Assembly (NCBI RefSeq): GCF_020037015.1
Contig: NZ_JAIQDE010000001.1
Location: 1 to 64,000 of the forward strand
Direction of reading: 5' to 3'
Origin: Corallococcus sp. AS-1-6
Lineage (GTDB): Bacteria > Myxococcota > Myxococcia > Myxococcales > Myxococcaceae
DNA: 64,000 nucleotides
The notes under the pieces were generated by a model. That model was not told the origin of the DNA and searched no databases. It saw only the letters and a program-made list of their open reading frames with translations. This document shows positions 8,502-17,367 of the stretch, in pieces. How positions within the stretch are numbered: the stretch's first letter is position 1; each line of letters opens with the position of its first letter. Made by a program: the position numbers and the translations under genes.

Positions 8502-9304
8502 GCCTGCGCACGGCCCTCAAGGCGCTGCCCACGATGCTGCGCATCGGCTTCTCCGAGGCGGTGGCCTACCGCGCGGAGATGATCATCTGGGTGCTGGCCA
8601 CCACCATGCCGCTCATCATGCTGGCCCTGTGGTCGGCGGTGGCGCGCGGCGGGCCGGTGGGCCGCTTCGGGCAGGCGGAGTTCACGGGCTACTTCCTCGC
8701 GGCCTTCTGCGTGCGGCAGATGACCAGCTCCTGGGTGGCGTGGCTGGTCAGCTACGAGGTGAAGCAGGGCACGCTGGCGATGCGGCTGTTGCGGCCCATC
8801 TCCCCGCTGCTGGCGTACGCGACGGAGGTGCTGGCGGGCATCCCGCTGCGCGTCGCCATCGTCGTGCCCGTGCTGGGCATCAGCCTGTGGGCGGCGGGCG
8901 CCGGGCGGGCGATCCCCACGTCGCTGGGGGGCTGGGGGCTGTTCGCGCTGGGCATCGTGGGCGCGTGGCTCATCACGTTCTACCTGAACGTCCTGCTGGG
9001 CACGCTGAGCCTGTTCCTGGAGAGCAGCCAGAAGCTGATGGAAGTCTACATGGTGCTGTTCTTCGTCTGCTCCGGGTACATGTTCCCGGTGGAGTTCTTC
9101 CCGCCCGGCGTGCGCACCGTCATGGAGTGGCTGCCATTCCGCTACCAGATGGGGCTGCCGGTGGAGCTGATGACGGGGGCGCACGCGGCGAAGGAGGCCT
9201 GGGCGCTGCTGGCCGCGCAGTGGGCGTGGGTGCTGGGCCTGGGCGTGGTGTCCATGACGGTCTGGCGGCGGGGCCTGGCGCGCTTCGCGGCGTTCGGAGG
9301 GTAG
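8498..9304 (+). CDS. ABC-2 type permease subunit 1
   Basis: The 268-aa integral membrane protein starts at GTG 8498, overlapping the ATPase stop by 4 bp, so the two are translationally coupled. About six hydrophobic segments are visible, for example MIIWVLATTMPLIMLALW, IALSLWAAG-like stretches and LGLGVVSMTVW. It resembles the ABC2_membrane_6/DUF990 permeases, which occur as unlike pairs with one ATPase. It should form half of the membrane channel with the next gene product. Confidence 0.88.
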   Translation: MSLRTALKALPTMLRIGFSEAVAYRAEMIIWVLATTMPLIMLALWSAVARGGPVGRFGQAEFTGYFLAAFCVRQMTSSWVAWLVSYEVKQGTLAMRLLRPISPLLAYATEVLAGIPLRVAIVVPVLGISLWAAGAGRAIPTSLGGWGLFALGIVGAWLITFYLNVLLGTLSLFLESSQKLMEVYMVLFFVCSGYMFPVEFFPPGVRTVMEWLPFRYQMGLPVELMTGAHAAKEAWALLAAQWAWVLGLGVVSMTVWRRGLARFAAFGG

Positions 9305-9308
9305 GGCG

Positions 9309-10106
9309 GTGGTGAACGCGAGGCGCTACCTGCGGCTGTTGGGCGTGCAGTTGAAGGCCTCCGGCCTGCTGGCGTTGCAGTACCGCGCGGACTTCCTGGC
9401 GGAGGGGCTCACGTCGCTGGCGTGGACGTTCACCGCGCTGGCGCCGCTGTTCGTCGTCTTCGGCGCGCGGCCCAGCATCGAAGGCTGGACGTTCCAGGAG
9501 TCGCTGCTGGTGGTGGGCTGGTTCACGCTCTTGCAGGGCGTGCTGGAGGGCGCCATCAGCCCCAGCCTCACGGGCATGGTGGAGCACATCCGCAAGGGCA
9601 CGCTGGACTTCGTGCTGCTCAAGCCCGCGGACGCGCAGTTCCTGGTGTCCACGCAGCGCTTCCTGCCGTGGCGGGCGGTGAACGTGCTGTCCGGCGTGGG
9701 GCTGTTCGTCTACGCGTTCGTGTCGCTGGGGCGCTGGCCGTCCTTGCCGGGCGTGTTCGCGTCGCTGGTGTTGCTGGGGACGAGCATGCTCATCCTCTAC
9801 TCGATGTGGATCCTCGTGGTGAGCGCGGCCTTCTTCGTGGTGAAGGTGGACAACCTCACGTACCTGTTCACGTCCATCTTCGACGCGGCCCGGTGGCCGT
9901 CCTCGGTGTTCCGGGGCTCGCTGGCGTGGGTGTTCACCTTCATCATCCCGCTGGCGCTGATGACCACCTTCCCCGCGCTCGCGCTGCTGGGCCGGCTGCC
10001 GTGGACCTGGCTGGTGGGCGCGGTGGTGGGCGCGGTGGCGTTCGCCGCGGTGGCGCGGTGGGTGTGGCGGATGTCCATCCGACACTACACGTCCGCGAGC
10101 AGTTGA
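9309..10106 (+). CDS. ABC-2 type permease subunit 2
   Basis: The 265-aa membrane protein follows the first permease by 4 bp. It has about six transmembrane segments, with conserved GTLDFVLLKPADAQF and YSMWILVVSAAFFVVKVDN as in DUF990-family permeases. Two in-frame GTG codons (9309, 9312) can serve as start. It is the last gene of the exporter operon; a GC-rich hairpin follows at 10201-10216. Together with the two previous products it should form an ATP-driven exporter with a heterodimeric membrane part. Confidence 0.88.
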   Translation: MVNARRYLRLLGVQLKASGLLALQYRADFLAEGLTSLAWTFTALAPLFVVFGARPSIEGWTFQESLLVVGWFTLLQGVLEGAISPSLTGMVEHIRKGTLDFVLLKPADAQFLVSTQRFLPWRAVNVLSGVGLFVYAFVSLGRWPSLPGVFASLVLLGTSMLILYSMWILVVSAAFFVVKVDNLTYLFTSIFDAARWPSSVFRGSLAWVFTFIIPLALMTTFPALALLGRLPWTWLVGAVVGAVAFAAVARWVWRMSIRHYTSASS

Positions 10107-10200
10107 GCCGCGTCGCGGAGGCATGTCTGACCCGGCTTGTCTGGTTGATAGGAATTCCGCTGTTGTCTTTCCTTCGTCTGGGTTAAGGGCCGCCCCCCCG

Positions 10201-10216
10201 CGCGGCGAAAGCCGCG
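10201..10216. terminator. GAAA-loop hairpin between ABC operon and Kelch gene
   Basis: CGCGGC-GAAA-GCCGCG forms a 6-bp stem closed by a GNRA-type tetraloop, followed by TCCCCCC rather than a T run. It lies 95 bp after the permease stop and 32 bp before the Kelch start. It may end the exporter transcript or sit in the leader of the Kelch mRNA. Confidence 0.4.
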
Positions 10217-10247
10217 TCCCCCCATGAAGTGAAGGACCTCCCCTTCC

Positions 10248-12422
10248 ATGCTCCATATCCGTCTTCACGGCCTGCTGGCCGCGCTCGCGCTTGCGTCCAC
10301 GTCGGCCTGCGCCCCCGAAGCTCCGTCGTTCCATGACGCCCCCTCCACCTCCACCTCGCGCCTGGACACGTCCTCGTGGGGCAGCGCCGGCACCATGGCC
10401 TCCGCGCGCGTGGATGCCACGGCCACCCTGCTGCGCAATGGCTATGTGCTCGTCGCGGGCGGGGGCACGTCCGCCGTGGAGCTCCATGATCCGCGCACCG
10501 GCCGCTGGTTCTCGTTGAGCGCCATGGCCACCAGCCGCCAGCGCCACACCGCCACGCTGCTGGCCTCCGGCAAGGTGCTGGTGGTGGGCGGAGGCACCTC
10601 CGTGCTGGCGTCGGCCGGCGCGGAGCTGTTCGACCCGGACACCAACAGTTGGTCCGCGGCGACGGGGCTGGACCTGCCCCGCTCCCAGCACACCGCGACG
10701 CTGCTCCCGGATGGCCGGGTGCTGGTGACGGGCGGAGACAGCGGCTTCGGCAACGCGCTGTCCAGCGCGATGCTCTACTCCCCCGCGACCCATTCCTGGT
10801 CCGTCACCGGCCGGATGGTCGCGGCCCGGCTGGGCCACGCGGCGACGCTGCTGCCGGACGGCAAGGTGCTGGTGACGGGCGGCCGGGACAGCGCCAACGG
10901 GGACGTGCTGGCGACGGCGGAGCGCTACGACCCCGCGACGGGCGAGTGGACGGCGGTGGGCCGCATGGTCACGCAGCGCACCGGGCACACGGCGACGCTG
11001 CTGCTCTCCGGGCAGGTGCTGGTGGCGGGCGGCTTCGCGGGCAGCCTGGCCACGAACACGTCCGAGTTGTTCGACCCGGGCACCGGCACCTGGACGTCCC
11101 AGGGCTCGCTGCCGTTCCAGTCCGTCTTCCACACCGCGACGCTGCTCGCCTCCGGGCAGGTGCTGGTGGCGGGCGGCTCCACGGGCGGACAGCCCTACCT
11201 GGACCGCGCCGCGCTCTACACGCCGGCCACCGGCGTCTGGACGGAGACGGCGACGATGGCCTCGCGCCGCATCAGCCACGCCGCCGCGCTGCTCCCGTCA
11301 GGAGAGGTCCTCGTGCTGGGCGGCGTGCCCCAGGCAGGGGCGCTCAGCGCGTCCGCGGAGCGCTACCGCCCGTCCGCCCTGCCGTGGAGCGCGGCGGCGG
11401 GCCTGGGCACCGCGCGCTCGCAGCTCAGCGCCACGCGGCTGAGCACGGGCGACGTGCTGGTGGCGGGCGGGGCGTCCTTCTCCGGCGCCGCGCTGGTGAG
11501 CGCCATGCTGTACGACGAGGCGACGAACAGTTGGCGGGACACCGGCTCGCTGGGGACCGCGCGCTTCCTGCACTCGGCCACGCCCTTGAATGACGGCCGC
11601 GTGCTGGTGAGCGGCGGGCAGCGGGACGCCTCCACCTGGCTGTCCGCCACGGAGGTCTACGCGCCCGCCACGGGGACCTGGACGCCGGTGGAGGACCTGG
11701 GGACGGGGCGGGCCCGTCACACCGCGACGCTGCTCCCGGGCTCCGGCCAGGTGCTGGTGACGGGCGGCGCGTCGGGCGCGAGCATCTCCTCCACGCTCGC
11801 GAGCGCGGAGCTGTTCAACCCGGCCACGGGCACCTGGAGCGCCACGGGCGCCATGGGACACGCGCGCACGTACCACGCGGCCGTGCCGCTGCCTTCGGGC
11901 GAGGTGCTGGTGATGGGCGGCAGCTCCACGGGGGCGGACGCCATCACCGCGAGCGCGGAGCTGTTCAACCCGGCCACGGGCACGTGGCGGCCCACGGCGT
12001 CCATGGCGGTGGCGCGCTACGGCCACATCGCGGTGCCGCTGGGCCATGGCGCCCAGGTGCTGGTGGCGGGCGGCTGGGGCGTGGATGGGCCGCTGCGCTC
12101 GGCGGAGGTGTACGACGTGGCGCAAGGCACCTGGAGGACCGTGGCGCCGATGAACACGCCGCGCTACCTGCCGCACGCCACGGCGCTGTCCACGGGCCGC
12201 GTGCTGGTGGTGACGGGGGAGGGGGGCTCGGGGTTGGGCGTGCTCGACTCGGCGGAGGTGTATGACGCCGCGATGAACGCCTGGACGCCCGCGGGCACCC
12301 TGTCCACGCGCAACACGCACCACGGACTGGCCCTGCTGCCCTCCGGCCGCGTGCTGGTCGCGGGCGGCAGCGGGAGCAGCGGCGCGCGCGTCGCCGTGGA
12401 CGTGTACTCACCGGCGCCCTGA
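10248..12422 (+). CDS. Kelch-repeat beta-propeller lipoprotein
   Basis: The 724-aa protein begins with a lipoprotein signal peptide (hydrophobic LLAALALAST and a cysteine in STSACAPE). The rest is about twelve ~50-residue Kelch-like units, each with a variant of HTATLLPDGRVLVTGG followed by a YDPATGTWT-type strand. These units fold as beta-propeller blades, so one or two propellers are expected on the cell surface or in the periplasm. Such proteins are abundant in myxobacteria, and their ligands are mostly unknown. The gene stands alone, convergent with the helix-hairpin-helix gene 14 bp away. Binding of glycans or proteins is only inference. Confidence 0.88.
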   Translation: MLHIRLHGLLAALALASTSACAPEAPSFHDAPSTSTSRLDTSSWGSAGTMASARVDATATLLRNGYVLVAGGGTSAVELHDPRTGRWFSLSAMATSRQRHTATLLASGKVLVVGGGTSVLASAGAELFDPDTNSWSAATGLDLPRSQHTATLLPDGRVLVTGGDSGFGNALSSAMLYSPATHSWSVTGRMVAARLGHAATLLPDGKVLVTGGRDSANGDVLATAERYDPATGEWTAVGRMVTQRTGHTATLLLSGQVLVAGGFAGSLATNTSELFDPGTGTWTSQGSLPFQSVFHTATLLASGQVLVAGGSTGGQPYLDRAALYTPATGVWTETATMASRRISHAAALLPSGEVLVLGGVPQAGALSASAERYRPSALPWSAAAGLGTARSQLSATRLSTGDVLVAGGASFSGAALVSAMLYDEATNSWRDTGSLGTARFLHSATPLNDGRVLVSGGQRDASTWLSATEVYAPATGTWTPVEDLGTGRARHTATLLPGSGQVLVTGGASGASISSTLASAELFNPATGTWSATGAMGHARTYHAAVPLPSGEVLVMGGSSTGADAITASAELFNPATGTWRPTASMAVARYGHIAVPLGHGAQVLVAGGWGVDGPLRSAEVYDVAQGTWRTVAPMNTPRYLPHATALSTGRVLVVTGEGGSGLGVLDSAEVYDAAMNAWTPAGTLSTRNTHHGLALLPSGRVLVAGGSGSSGARVAVDVYSPAP

Positions 12423-12436
12423 GCCGGGCGCTGGCT

Positions 12437-13342
12437 TCACGCGCCCGCGTGCGGCGCTTCGTGCGCCGCGTCCCGGCGGGCGTAGTACGCGAGACATTCG
12501 TTCTCGCGCCCGCGCACCACGCGTCTGCCATTGAGCGGCCCGACGTGGGAGGTCACCACGGTGTACTGGCCTTCCACGTCGTCCTGGTCGTAGTAGAGGA
12601 CCACCCAGTCATCCGTGGCGTGCTGCTGGTGCGCCAGCGCCGTGTTGGAGAACAGCGCGCGGAAGTTCCAGCCGTCCACGTGCTCGCGCATCACCGGCAG
12701 CCAGGCCGCTCCGGAGGGGTTGAAGCGCTTGGGCGCGATGCGGCGCAGCTCCCCGGCCGCCGCCCGCCGCCGGTAGTCCGCGTCCACGCGCAGCAGCAGC
12801 GCCACCGGCGGGCGCGGCGCGTCCTCTCCGCCATGCGAGCGCGCCCGCTCACGCTCGCGCCGGTTGCGTCCCAGCCGCGCCGCCAGCACCTCGCGCACCT
12901 GCTCCGCGCGCCGGGGCCCGAAGCCCTCCACCCGCTCCAGGCGCCCGTCGTGCGCGGCCAGCTCCAGCGCCTCCAGCGTGGAGATGTCCAACGCGTCATG
13001 GATGCGCTTCGCCAGCTCCGGTCCGATGCCGGGCACGCTGGCGAGCAGGACCTCGGGGGACGCTTCTCCCTCCAGCCGCTCGAGCAGCCCCACGTGTCCC
13101 GTGCGCACCAGCTCCGCGACCGTCCCCGCGATGCTCTTGCCCACGCCGGGCAGCGCCCGCAGGCCGGCCTCTCCCTCCGCCGCCAGCACCTGCGCCACCG
13201 AGTCCGGCCAGTTCGCGATGGTCGCCGCCGCCTTGCGGTAGGCCCCCACCCGGAAGGGCATCGCGTCCTGCGTCTCCAGCAGGTCCGCCACCCGCTCCAG
13301 CGCGTCCGCGATGTCGATGTTGCTCTTCCATTCGACGCCCAT
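12437..13342 (-). CDS. Helix-hairpin-helix protein with DNA polymerase X-like N-terminus
   Basis: The 301-aa protein starts at ATG 13340-13342. Residues ~5-75 match the 8-kDa HHH domain of X-family polymerases (IADALERVADLLE, PFRVGAYRKAA). Two helix-hairpin-helix motifs follow (LRALPGVGKSIAGTVAEL, LASVPGIGPELAKRIHDAL) and a third degenerate one (RVEGFGPRRAEQV). The palm and PHP nuclease domains of bacterial PolX are absent. Instead a ~115-residue C-terminal domain (RPPVALLLRVDADY...WVVLYYDQDD) of unknown function is present. It probably binds DNA ends or gaps. It could be a repair accessory factor, but the C-terminal role cannot be told from sequence. Confidence 0.8.
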   Translation of the reverse strand: MGVEWKSNIDIADALERVADLLETQDAMPFRVGAYRKAAATIANWPDSVAQVLAAEGEAGLRALPGVGKSIAGTVAELVRTGHVGLLERLEGEASPEVLLASVPGIGPELAKRIHDALDISTLEALELAAHDGRLERVEGFGPRRAEQVREVLAARLGRNRRERERARSHGGEDAPRPPVALLLRVDADYRRRAAAGELRRIAPKRFNPSGAAWLPVMREHVDGWNFRALFSNTALAHQQHATDDWVVLYYDQDDVEGQYTVVTSHVGPLNGRRVVRGRENECLAYYARRDAAHEAPHAGA

Positions 13343-13513
13343 GGTCCCTGAAAGGTAGGGGCTCCCCGGGAGGGCGACCACCCCGTGGGCCGACACCCGC
13401 GCACATGGCGGCCCCCCGCGAAGAAAATTCCCCGCCCCGCAACCGCGCCGGGTCCGCCGGGTTTGAAGGAACAGCAGGCAGTCATGCGAACCTTTTCGAC
13501 CTGGAGGATGACG

Positions 13514-14617
13514 ATGCGCTGGAACAAGACGTTGGCGGTGGGTGCGGCCCTGGTGCTCTCGACGGCGTGCGGCGGGGTGGATGATCAGGAGGCGGTGGAG
13601 TCCCTGCCGGACTTCGCGGGCACCTCGCTGGAGATCAACACGGACGCGCTCGCGCAGGACGGCGCCGCGCTGGTGGCCCAGGACCTGATGCAGGTGGAGG
13701 CGTCGCTGGACGGTCAGGGCGCCGCGATGCTGGAGGGCGCCCGCATGGAGGTGAAGGCGCTCAACGACACGCTCCGGCAGGCGCTGGTGCCCATCGCGGA
13801 GCTGGCGAAGCAGGCCGCCGACGCGCAGCCCGGTGACGTGCTGGTGTACGGCCCCACCGACCGCGCCAACGCCACCTTCAAGCTCGCCATCCGCAAGGGC
13901 GCGGCGCAGCGCTACCAGTGGAAGCTGGAGGCCCGTCCGCTGAACAGCGCGGACGACGTCGCCTTCAAGGTCATCGCAGCGGGCGCGCTCAAGCGCGGGG
14001 ATGCGGCGCACCGGGGCCGGGGCACGCTGGCCATCTCCCTGGACAACCTCAAGGCGGTGGCCCCGTCCTACGCGGGCCAGGGCAAGCTGATGATGTCGTT
14101 CGCCCACTTCGGCAAGGGCAGCAAGTCCCTGGCGTACCGGCTGGCCAACTTCACCCCCAACCCCGCCACGCACGACGCCGTCACCGGCGCCTTCGTGGGC
14201 CACAAGATTGAAGCCACCGGCGTCACCCGCGTGCGCGTGCTCGGCCCGTACAACCTGCCCGGCACCGCCACCTCCGCGAACGAGAAGGTGCTCTCCTCCG
14301 TGCGCCACATCCCCGGCACCGGCGGCCGCGTGGACGTGCGCGCCTGGGGCGGCGACATCGCGGCGAACACCTCCTACGTGGGCACCGCCTGCTGGGACGC
14401 GCAGGAGAAGGAGGTCTACCGCGTCCTCCTGCAGTGCTCGGAGTCCGGCTGCACGGAGGTTCCCGGCAGCCGCGTGGGCACCTTCCAGGCCTGCCCCGCG
14501 GTGGAGCTGCGCGGCGACGTGACGCCCCCGGAGGGCACCGGCGACGACGTGACGCCCGAGCCCGGCAACCCCGGCGCGCCGGACGACGTCCCCACCGACG
14601 TCACCCCCGAGTTCTAG
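13514..14617 (+). CDS. Conserved lipoprotein of unknown function
   Basis: The 367-aa protein has a signal peptide with lipobox LSTACGG. ATG 13514 is chosen because GGAGG at 13503-13507 lies 6 bp upstream; an ATG at 13484 is also in frame but has a poorer ribosome site. The mature part has a mixed alpha/beta region, then a beta-rich half (KIEATGVTRVRVLGPYNLPG, WDAQEKEVYRVLLQC with paired cysteines). It ends in an acidic, proline-rich tail (DDVTPEPGNPGAPDD). No family is recognised. It should be membrane-anchored outside the cytoplasm. It is divergent from the helix-hairpin-helix gene. Confidence 0.8.
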   Translation: MRWNKTLAVGAALVLSTACGGVDDQEAVESLPDFAGTSLEINTDALAQDGAALVAQDLMQVEASLDGQGAAMLEGARMEVKALNDTLRQALVPIAELAKQAADAQPGDVLVYGPTDRANATFKLAIRKGAAQRYQWKLEARPLNSADDVAFKVIAAGALKRGDAAHRGRGTLAISLDNLKAVAPSYAGQGKLMMSFAHFGKGSKSLAYRLANFTPNPATHDAVTGAFVGHKIEATGVTRVRVLGPYNLPGTATSANEKVLSSVRHIPGTGGRVDVRAWGGDIAANTSYVGTACWDAQEKEVYRVLLQCSESGCTEVPGSRVGTFQACPAVELRGDVTPPEGTGDDVTPEPGNPGAPDDVPTDVTPEF

Positions 14618-14621
14618 GCCG

Positions 14622-15020
14622 TCAGGCCAGCGCGGACGCCACCACCGCGTCCGCTTCGATCTCCACCAGCATCCGCGGGTCGATGAGCGCCTTCACCTCC
14701 ACCATGGAGGTGGCCGGGCGGATGGCCGCGAACACCTCGCCGTGGGCGCGGCCAATCTCTTCCCAGCGCGAGATGTCGGTGACGTACATGCGCGTGCGCA
14801 CCACGTCCTCCAGCCGGGCGCCCACCGCCTCCAGCGCCGCACGGATGTTGGACAGCGCCTGGGCCGCCTGCCGGTACGCGTCCCCTTCACCCACGAGCTG
14901 GCCGTCCGCGTCCGTGGCGGTGGTGCCGGACACGGACACGAAGGGGCCCGTGCGCACCGCCCTCGAGTAGCCCACCCGGGGCTCCCAGGGGGTGCCGGTG
15001 GCATGGAGGATTCGCGGCAT
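14622..15020 (-). CDS. RidA family (YjgF/YER057c) protein
   Basis: The 132-aa protein starts at ATG 15018-15020 and has family-typical length. Conserved features include [42 protein letters not shown] and [19 protein letters not shown]. Classical RidA enzymes hydrolyse reactive 2-aminoacrylate/enamine intermediates and have an arginine before the last helix. Here RTRMYV and [10 protein letters not shown] keep arginines in comparable places. It is cytosolic and trimeric in known relatives. It lies between the lipoprotein and prfC; no pathway context is visible. Confidence 0.88.
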   Translation of the reverse strand: MPRILHATGTPWEPRVGYSRAVRTGPFVSVSGTTATDADGQLVGEGDAYRQAAQALSNIRAALEAVGARLEDVVRTRMYVTDISRWEEIGRAHGEVFAAIRPATSMVEVKALIDPRMLVEIEADAVVASALA

Positions 15021-15141
15021 GGCGTGGCTCCAATGTGGGCTGGAGGGAGGGCCACCCCGGAGGGCCGGAGCCCGGCCGGACCTCCAGGCGCTGCTTGCGA
15101 AGCTGCAAGGAACGACCGCCCGTGATAGTTGGCCTCGGATC

Positions 15142-16770
15142 ATGGCCAACGAGCTCGAGAGGGAGGTCGCCCGGCGACGGACCTTCGCCATCATCTCCCA
15201 CCCCGACGCGGGAAAGACAACCCTGACGGAGAAGCTGCTGCTGTACGGCGGCGCCATCCACCTGGCCGGAAGCGTCAAGGCCAAGCGGGCGCGGCGCCAC
15301 GCGACCAGCGACTGGATGGAGCTGGAGAAGGAGCGCGGCATCTCCGTCACCTCGTCCGTGCTCCAGTTCAGCTACCGCGACCACGCGGTGAACCTGCTGG
15401 ACACCCCGGGCCACCAGGACTTCTCCGAGGACACCTACCGCACGCTCTCCGCCGCCGACGCGGCGGTGATGCTCATCGACGCGGCGAAGGGCGTGGAGCC
15501 CCAGACGAAGAAGCTCTTCAAGGTGTGCCGCATGCGCGGCATCCCCATCTTCACCTTCGTCAACAAGCTGGACCGCTTCGGCCGTGAGCCGCTCGATTTG
15601 ATGAACGAGCTGGAGCAGGTGCTGGGCATCCGCTCGTACCCCATGAACTGGCCCATTGGCATGGGGCCGGAGTTCCGCGGCGTCTACGACCGGCAGGCGC
15701 GCGTGGTGCACGTGTTCTCCGCGGAGGGCTCGCACGGCGAGTCGGAGGTGGCGGAGCGCTCCGTGTCCATCGACTCGGAGGAGATCAAGACCGTCCTCAC
15801 GGAGAACGAGCTGGCGAAGCTCCGCGAGGACATCGAGCTGCTGGACATCGGCGGGGATGAGTTCACGCGCGAGAAGTCGGACGCGGGGCAGTTGTCCCCC
15901 ATGTTCTTCGGCAGCGCGATGACCAACTTCGGCGTGCGGCCCTTCCTGGACGCGTTCCTGGACCTGGCGCCCGCGCCCACGTCGCGCCCCACCACGCAGG
16001 GCCCGCGCGAGCCCACCAACCCGAAGTTCGCGGGCTTCGTCTTCAAGATTCAAGCGAACATGGACCCGGCGCACCGCGACCGCATCGCGTTCATGCGCGT
16101 GGTGTCCGGCCGCTACGTGAAGGGCATGAACGCCTTCCACTCGCGCCTGGGCAAGGAGGTGCGGCTCGCCAAGCCCAGCCAGTTCATGGCCGCCGAGCGC
16201 ACGTCCATTGAAGACGCGTGGCCGGGGGACGTCATCGGCCTGTTCGACCCGGGGCAGTACCGCATCGGCGACTCGCTGGCGGAGGGCTCGCAGGACGTGC
16301 TCTTCGAGGGCGTGCCGCGCTTCAGCCCGGAGTTCTTCGCGGTGGTGCGCTCCAAGGATCCGCTGCGCCGCAAGCAGATGGAGAAGGGCCTGGAGCAGCT
16401 CTCCGAGGAGGGCACGGTGCAGATCTTCCAGCAGCTCGCCATGGGCATGAAGGACCCCATCGTCGGCGTGGTGGGCGCGCTCCAGTTCGAGGTGCTCCAG
16501 TACCGCCTGGAGCACGAGTACGGCGCGAAGATCGCCCTGGACCGGCTGCCCTTCAGCCACGCCCGGTGGGTGGTGGGGCAGAACTTCGACCCGAAGTCGT
16601 TCGACTGGGAGGGCAACCGCCAGACGGTGCAGGACCGCGACGGGCTGCCCCTGGTGCTCTTCCGCGACGACTGGGCGCTCCAGCACGCCGAGGAGAAGCA
16701 CCCGGAGCTGAAGTTCCTCTCCGAGGCCCCGCTCCTGCGCCAGGCCGCGTCGGCCGCGACCGGCAGCTAG
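15142..16770 (+). CDS. prfC: Peptide chain release factor 3
   Basis: The 542-aa GTPase recycles class-I release factors after termination. It has G1 [10 protein letters not shown], switch [11 protein letters not shown]3 [19 protein letters not shown]4 NKLDR and the RF3-specific C-terminal region ([36 protein letters not shown]). Length is close to the usual ~530 residues. ATG 15142 fits the family N-terminus ([21 protein letters not shown]); no strong Shine-Dalgarno is visible, and the frame extends upstream through the RidA promoter region without conserved residues. It is monocistronic. Confidence 0.95.
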   Translation: MANELEREVARRRTFAIISHPDAGKTTLTEKLLLYGGAIHLAGSVKAKRARRHATSDWMELEKERGISVTSSVLQFSYRDHAVNLLDTPGHQDFSEDTYRTLSAADAAVMLIDAAKGVEPQTKKLFKVCRMRGIPIFTFVNKLDRFGREPLDLMNELEQVLGIRSYPMNWPIGMGPEFRGVYDRQARVVHVFSAEGSHGESEVAERSVSIDSEEIKTVLTENELAKLREDIELLDIGGDEFTREKSDAGQLSPMFFGSAMTNFGVRPFLDAFLDLAPAPTSRPTTQGPREPTNPKFAGFVFKIQANMDPAHRDRIAFMRVVSGRYVKGMNAFHSRLGKEVRLAKPSQFMAAERTSIEDAWPGDVIGLFDPGQYRIGDSLAEGSQDVLFEGVPRFSPEFFAVVRSKDPLRRKQMEKGLEQLSEEGTVQIFQQLAMGMKDPIVGVVGALQFEVLQYRLEHEYGAKIALDRLPFSHARWVVGQNFDPKSFDWEGNRQTVQDRDGLPLVLFRDDWALQHAEEKHPELKFLSEAPLLRQAASAATGS

Positions 16771-16780
16771 GACAACGCGC

Positions 16781-17323
16781 CTACTTGTGCGGCACCACGG
16801 TGCCGCCCCGGAAGGCCGAGTCGCGCAGCACCAGGCCCTCCTTGAAGAGGCGCGCGGCGCGGTTGCCCACGAAGAAGTCCTTCGGGTCGCCCCGGCGGAA
16901 GGTCTTCTTCACGAACTCCTCCACCTCCAGGTAGAGGCGGCGGAACTTGTCCGGGGCCGCGTCGCGGCGGCCCGTCTGGGACGTCACCTCCAGCTCCACC
17001 CACATCTTCCCGCTGAGCAGCTCGCCCTCCTCGTTGCGGCGCGAGCGCTCGATGAAGATGACGGGCGAGCGCACCTCGTCGATGCGCCAGAAGCCCTTGT
17101 CCGGGCCGCGCTTCACCTTGTCCACCATGGCGGGGCCAATCTCGCTGGCGACCAGGTACAGGTCCTCCTCCGGCAGGCGCGGGATGTTCTCCGCCGTGGC
17201 CCGGAAGGCCTGCCAGTCCGGGGGGACTCGGCGGGGGTACACCTCGAGGACGTGGCGCTCCAGGAAGCGGAAGAAGGCGACCTCGTCGTCGGGTGCCATG
17301 AAGAATTGGAGGATGTTGGCCAT
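16781..17323 (-). CDS. Conserved hypothetical protein (180 aa)
   Basis: The predicted soluble protein begins at ATG 17321-17323 (MANILQFFMAPDDEV), preceded by GAGG about 9 bp upstream. ATG 17338 is a possible alternative. It is rich in aromatic and charged residues (FFRFLERHVLEVYPRR, LYLEVEEFVKKTFRR, GDPKDFFVGNRAARLFKEG) and has no signal peptide or membrane segment. No family was recognised. It is divergent from the M32 carboxypeptidase with 44 bp between starts, so the two share a promoter region. Codon bias matches the chromosome. Confidence 0.75.
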   Translation of the reverse strand: MANILQFFMAPDDEVAFFRFLERHVLEVYPRRVPPDWQAFRATAENIPRLPEEDLYLVASEIGPAMVDKVKRGPDKGFWRIDEVRSPVIFIERSRRNEEGELLSGKMWVELEVTSQTGRRDAAPDKFRRLYLEVEEFVKKTFRRGDPKDFFVGNRAARLFKEGLVLRDSAFRGGTVVPHK

Positions 17324-17367
17324 CGCGGGGGTCCTCATACCCTGGAAGCGCGCTAGAAACACAAGCC

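Noticed and set aside
9120-11279. A 719-codon minus frame across the ABC permease and Kelch genes
   Set aside because: It runs antisense over two well-supported genes and their intergenic region; Arg/His-rich product with no motif.
10430-12400. Repeats in the Kelch gene as DNA-level repeat elements
   Set aside because: They are protein-level beta-propeller units with diverged codons, not mobile or CRISPR repeats.
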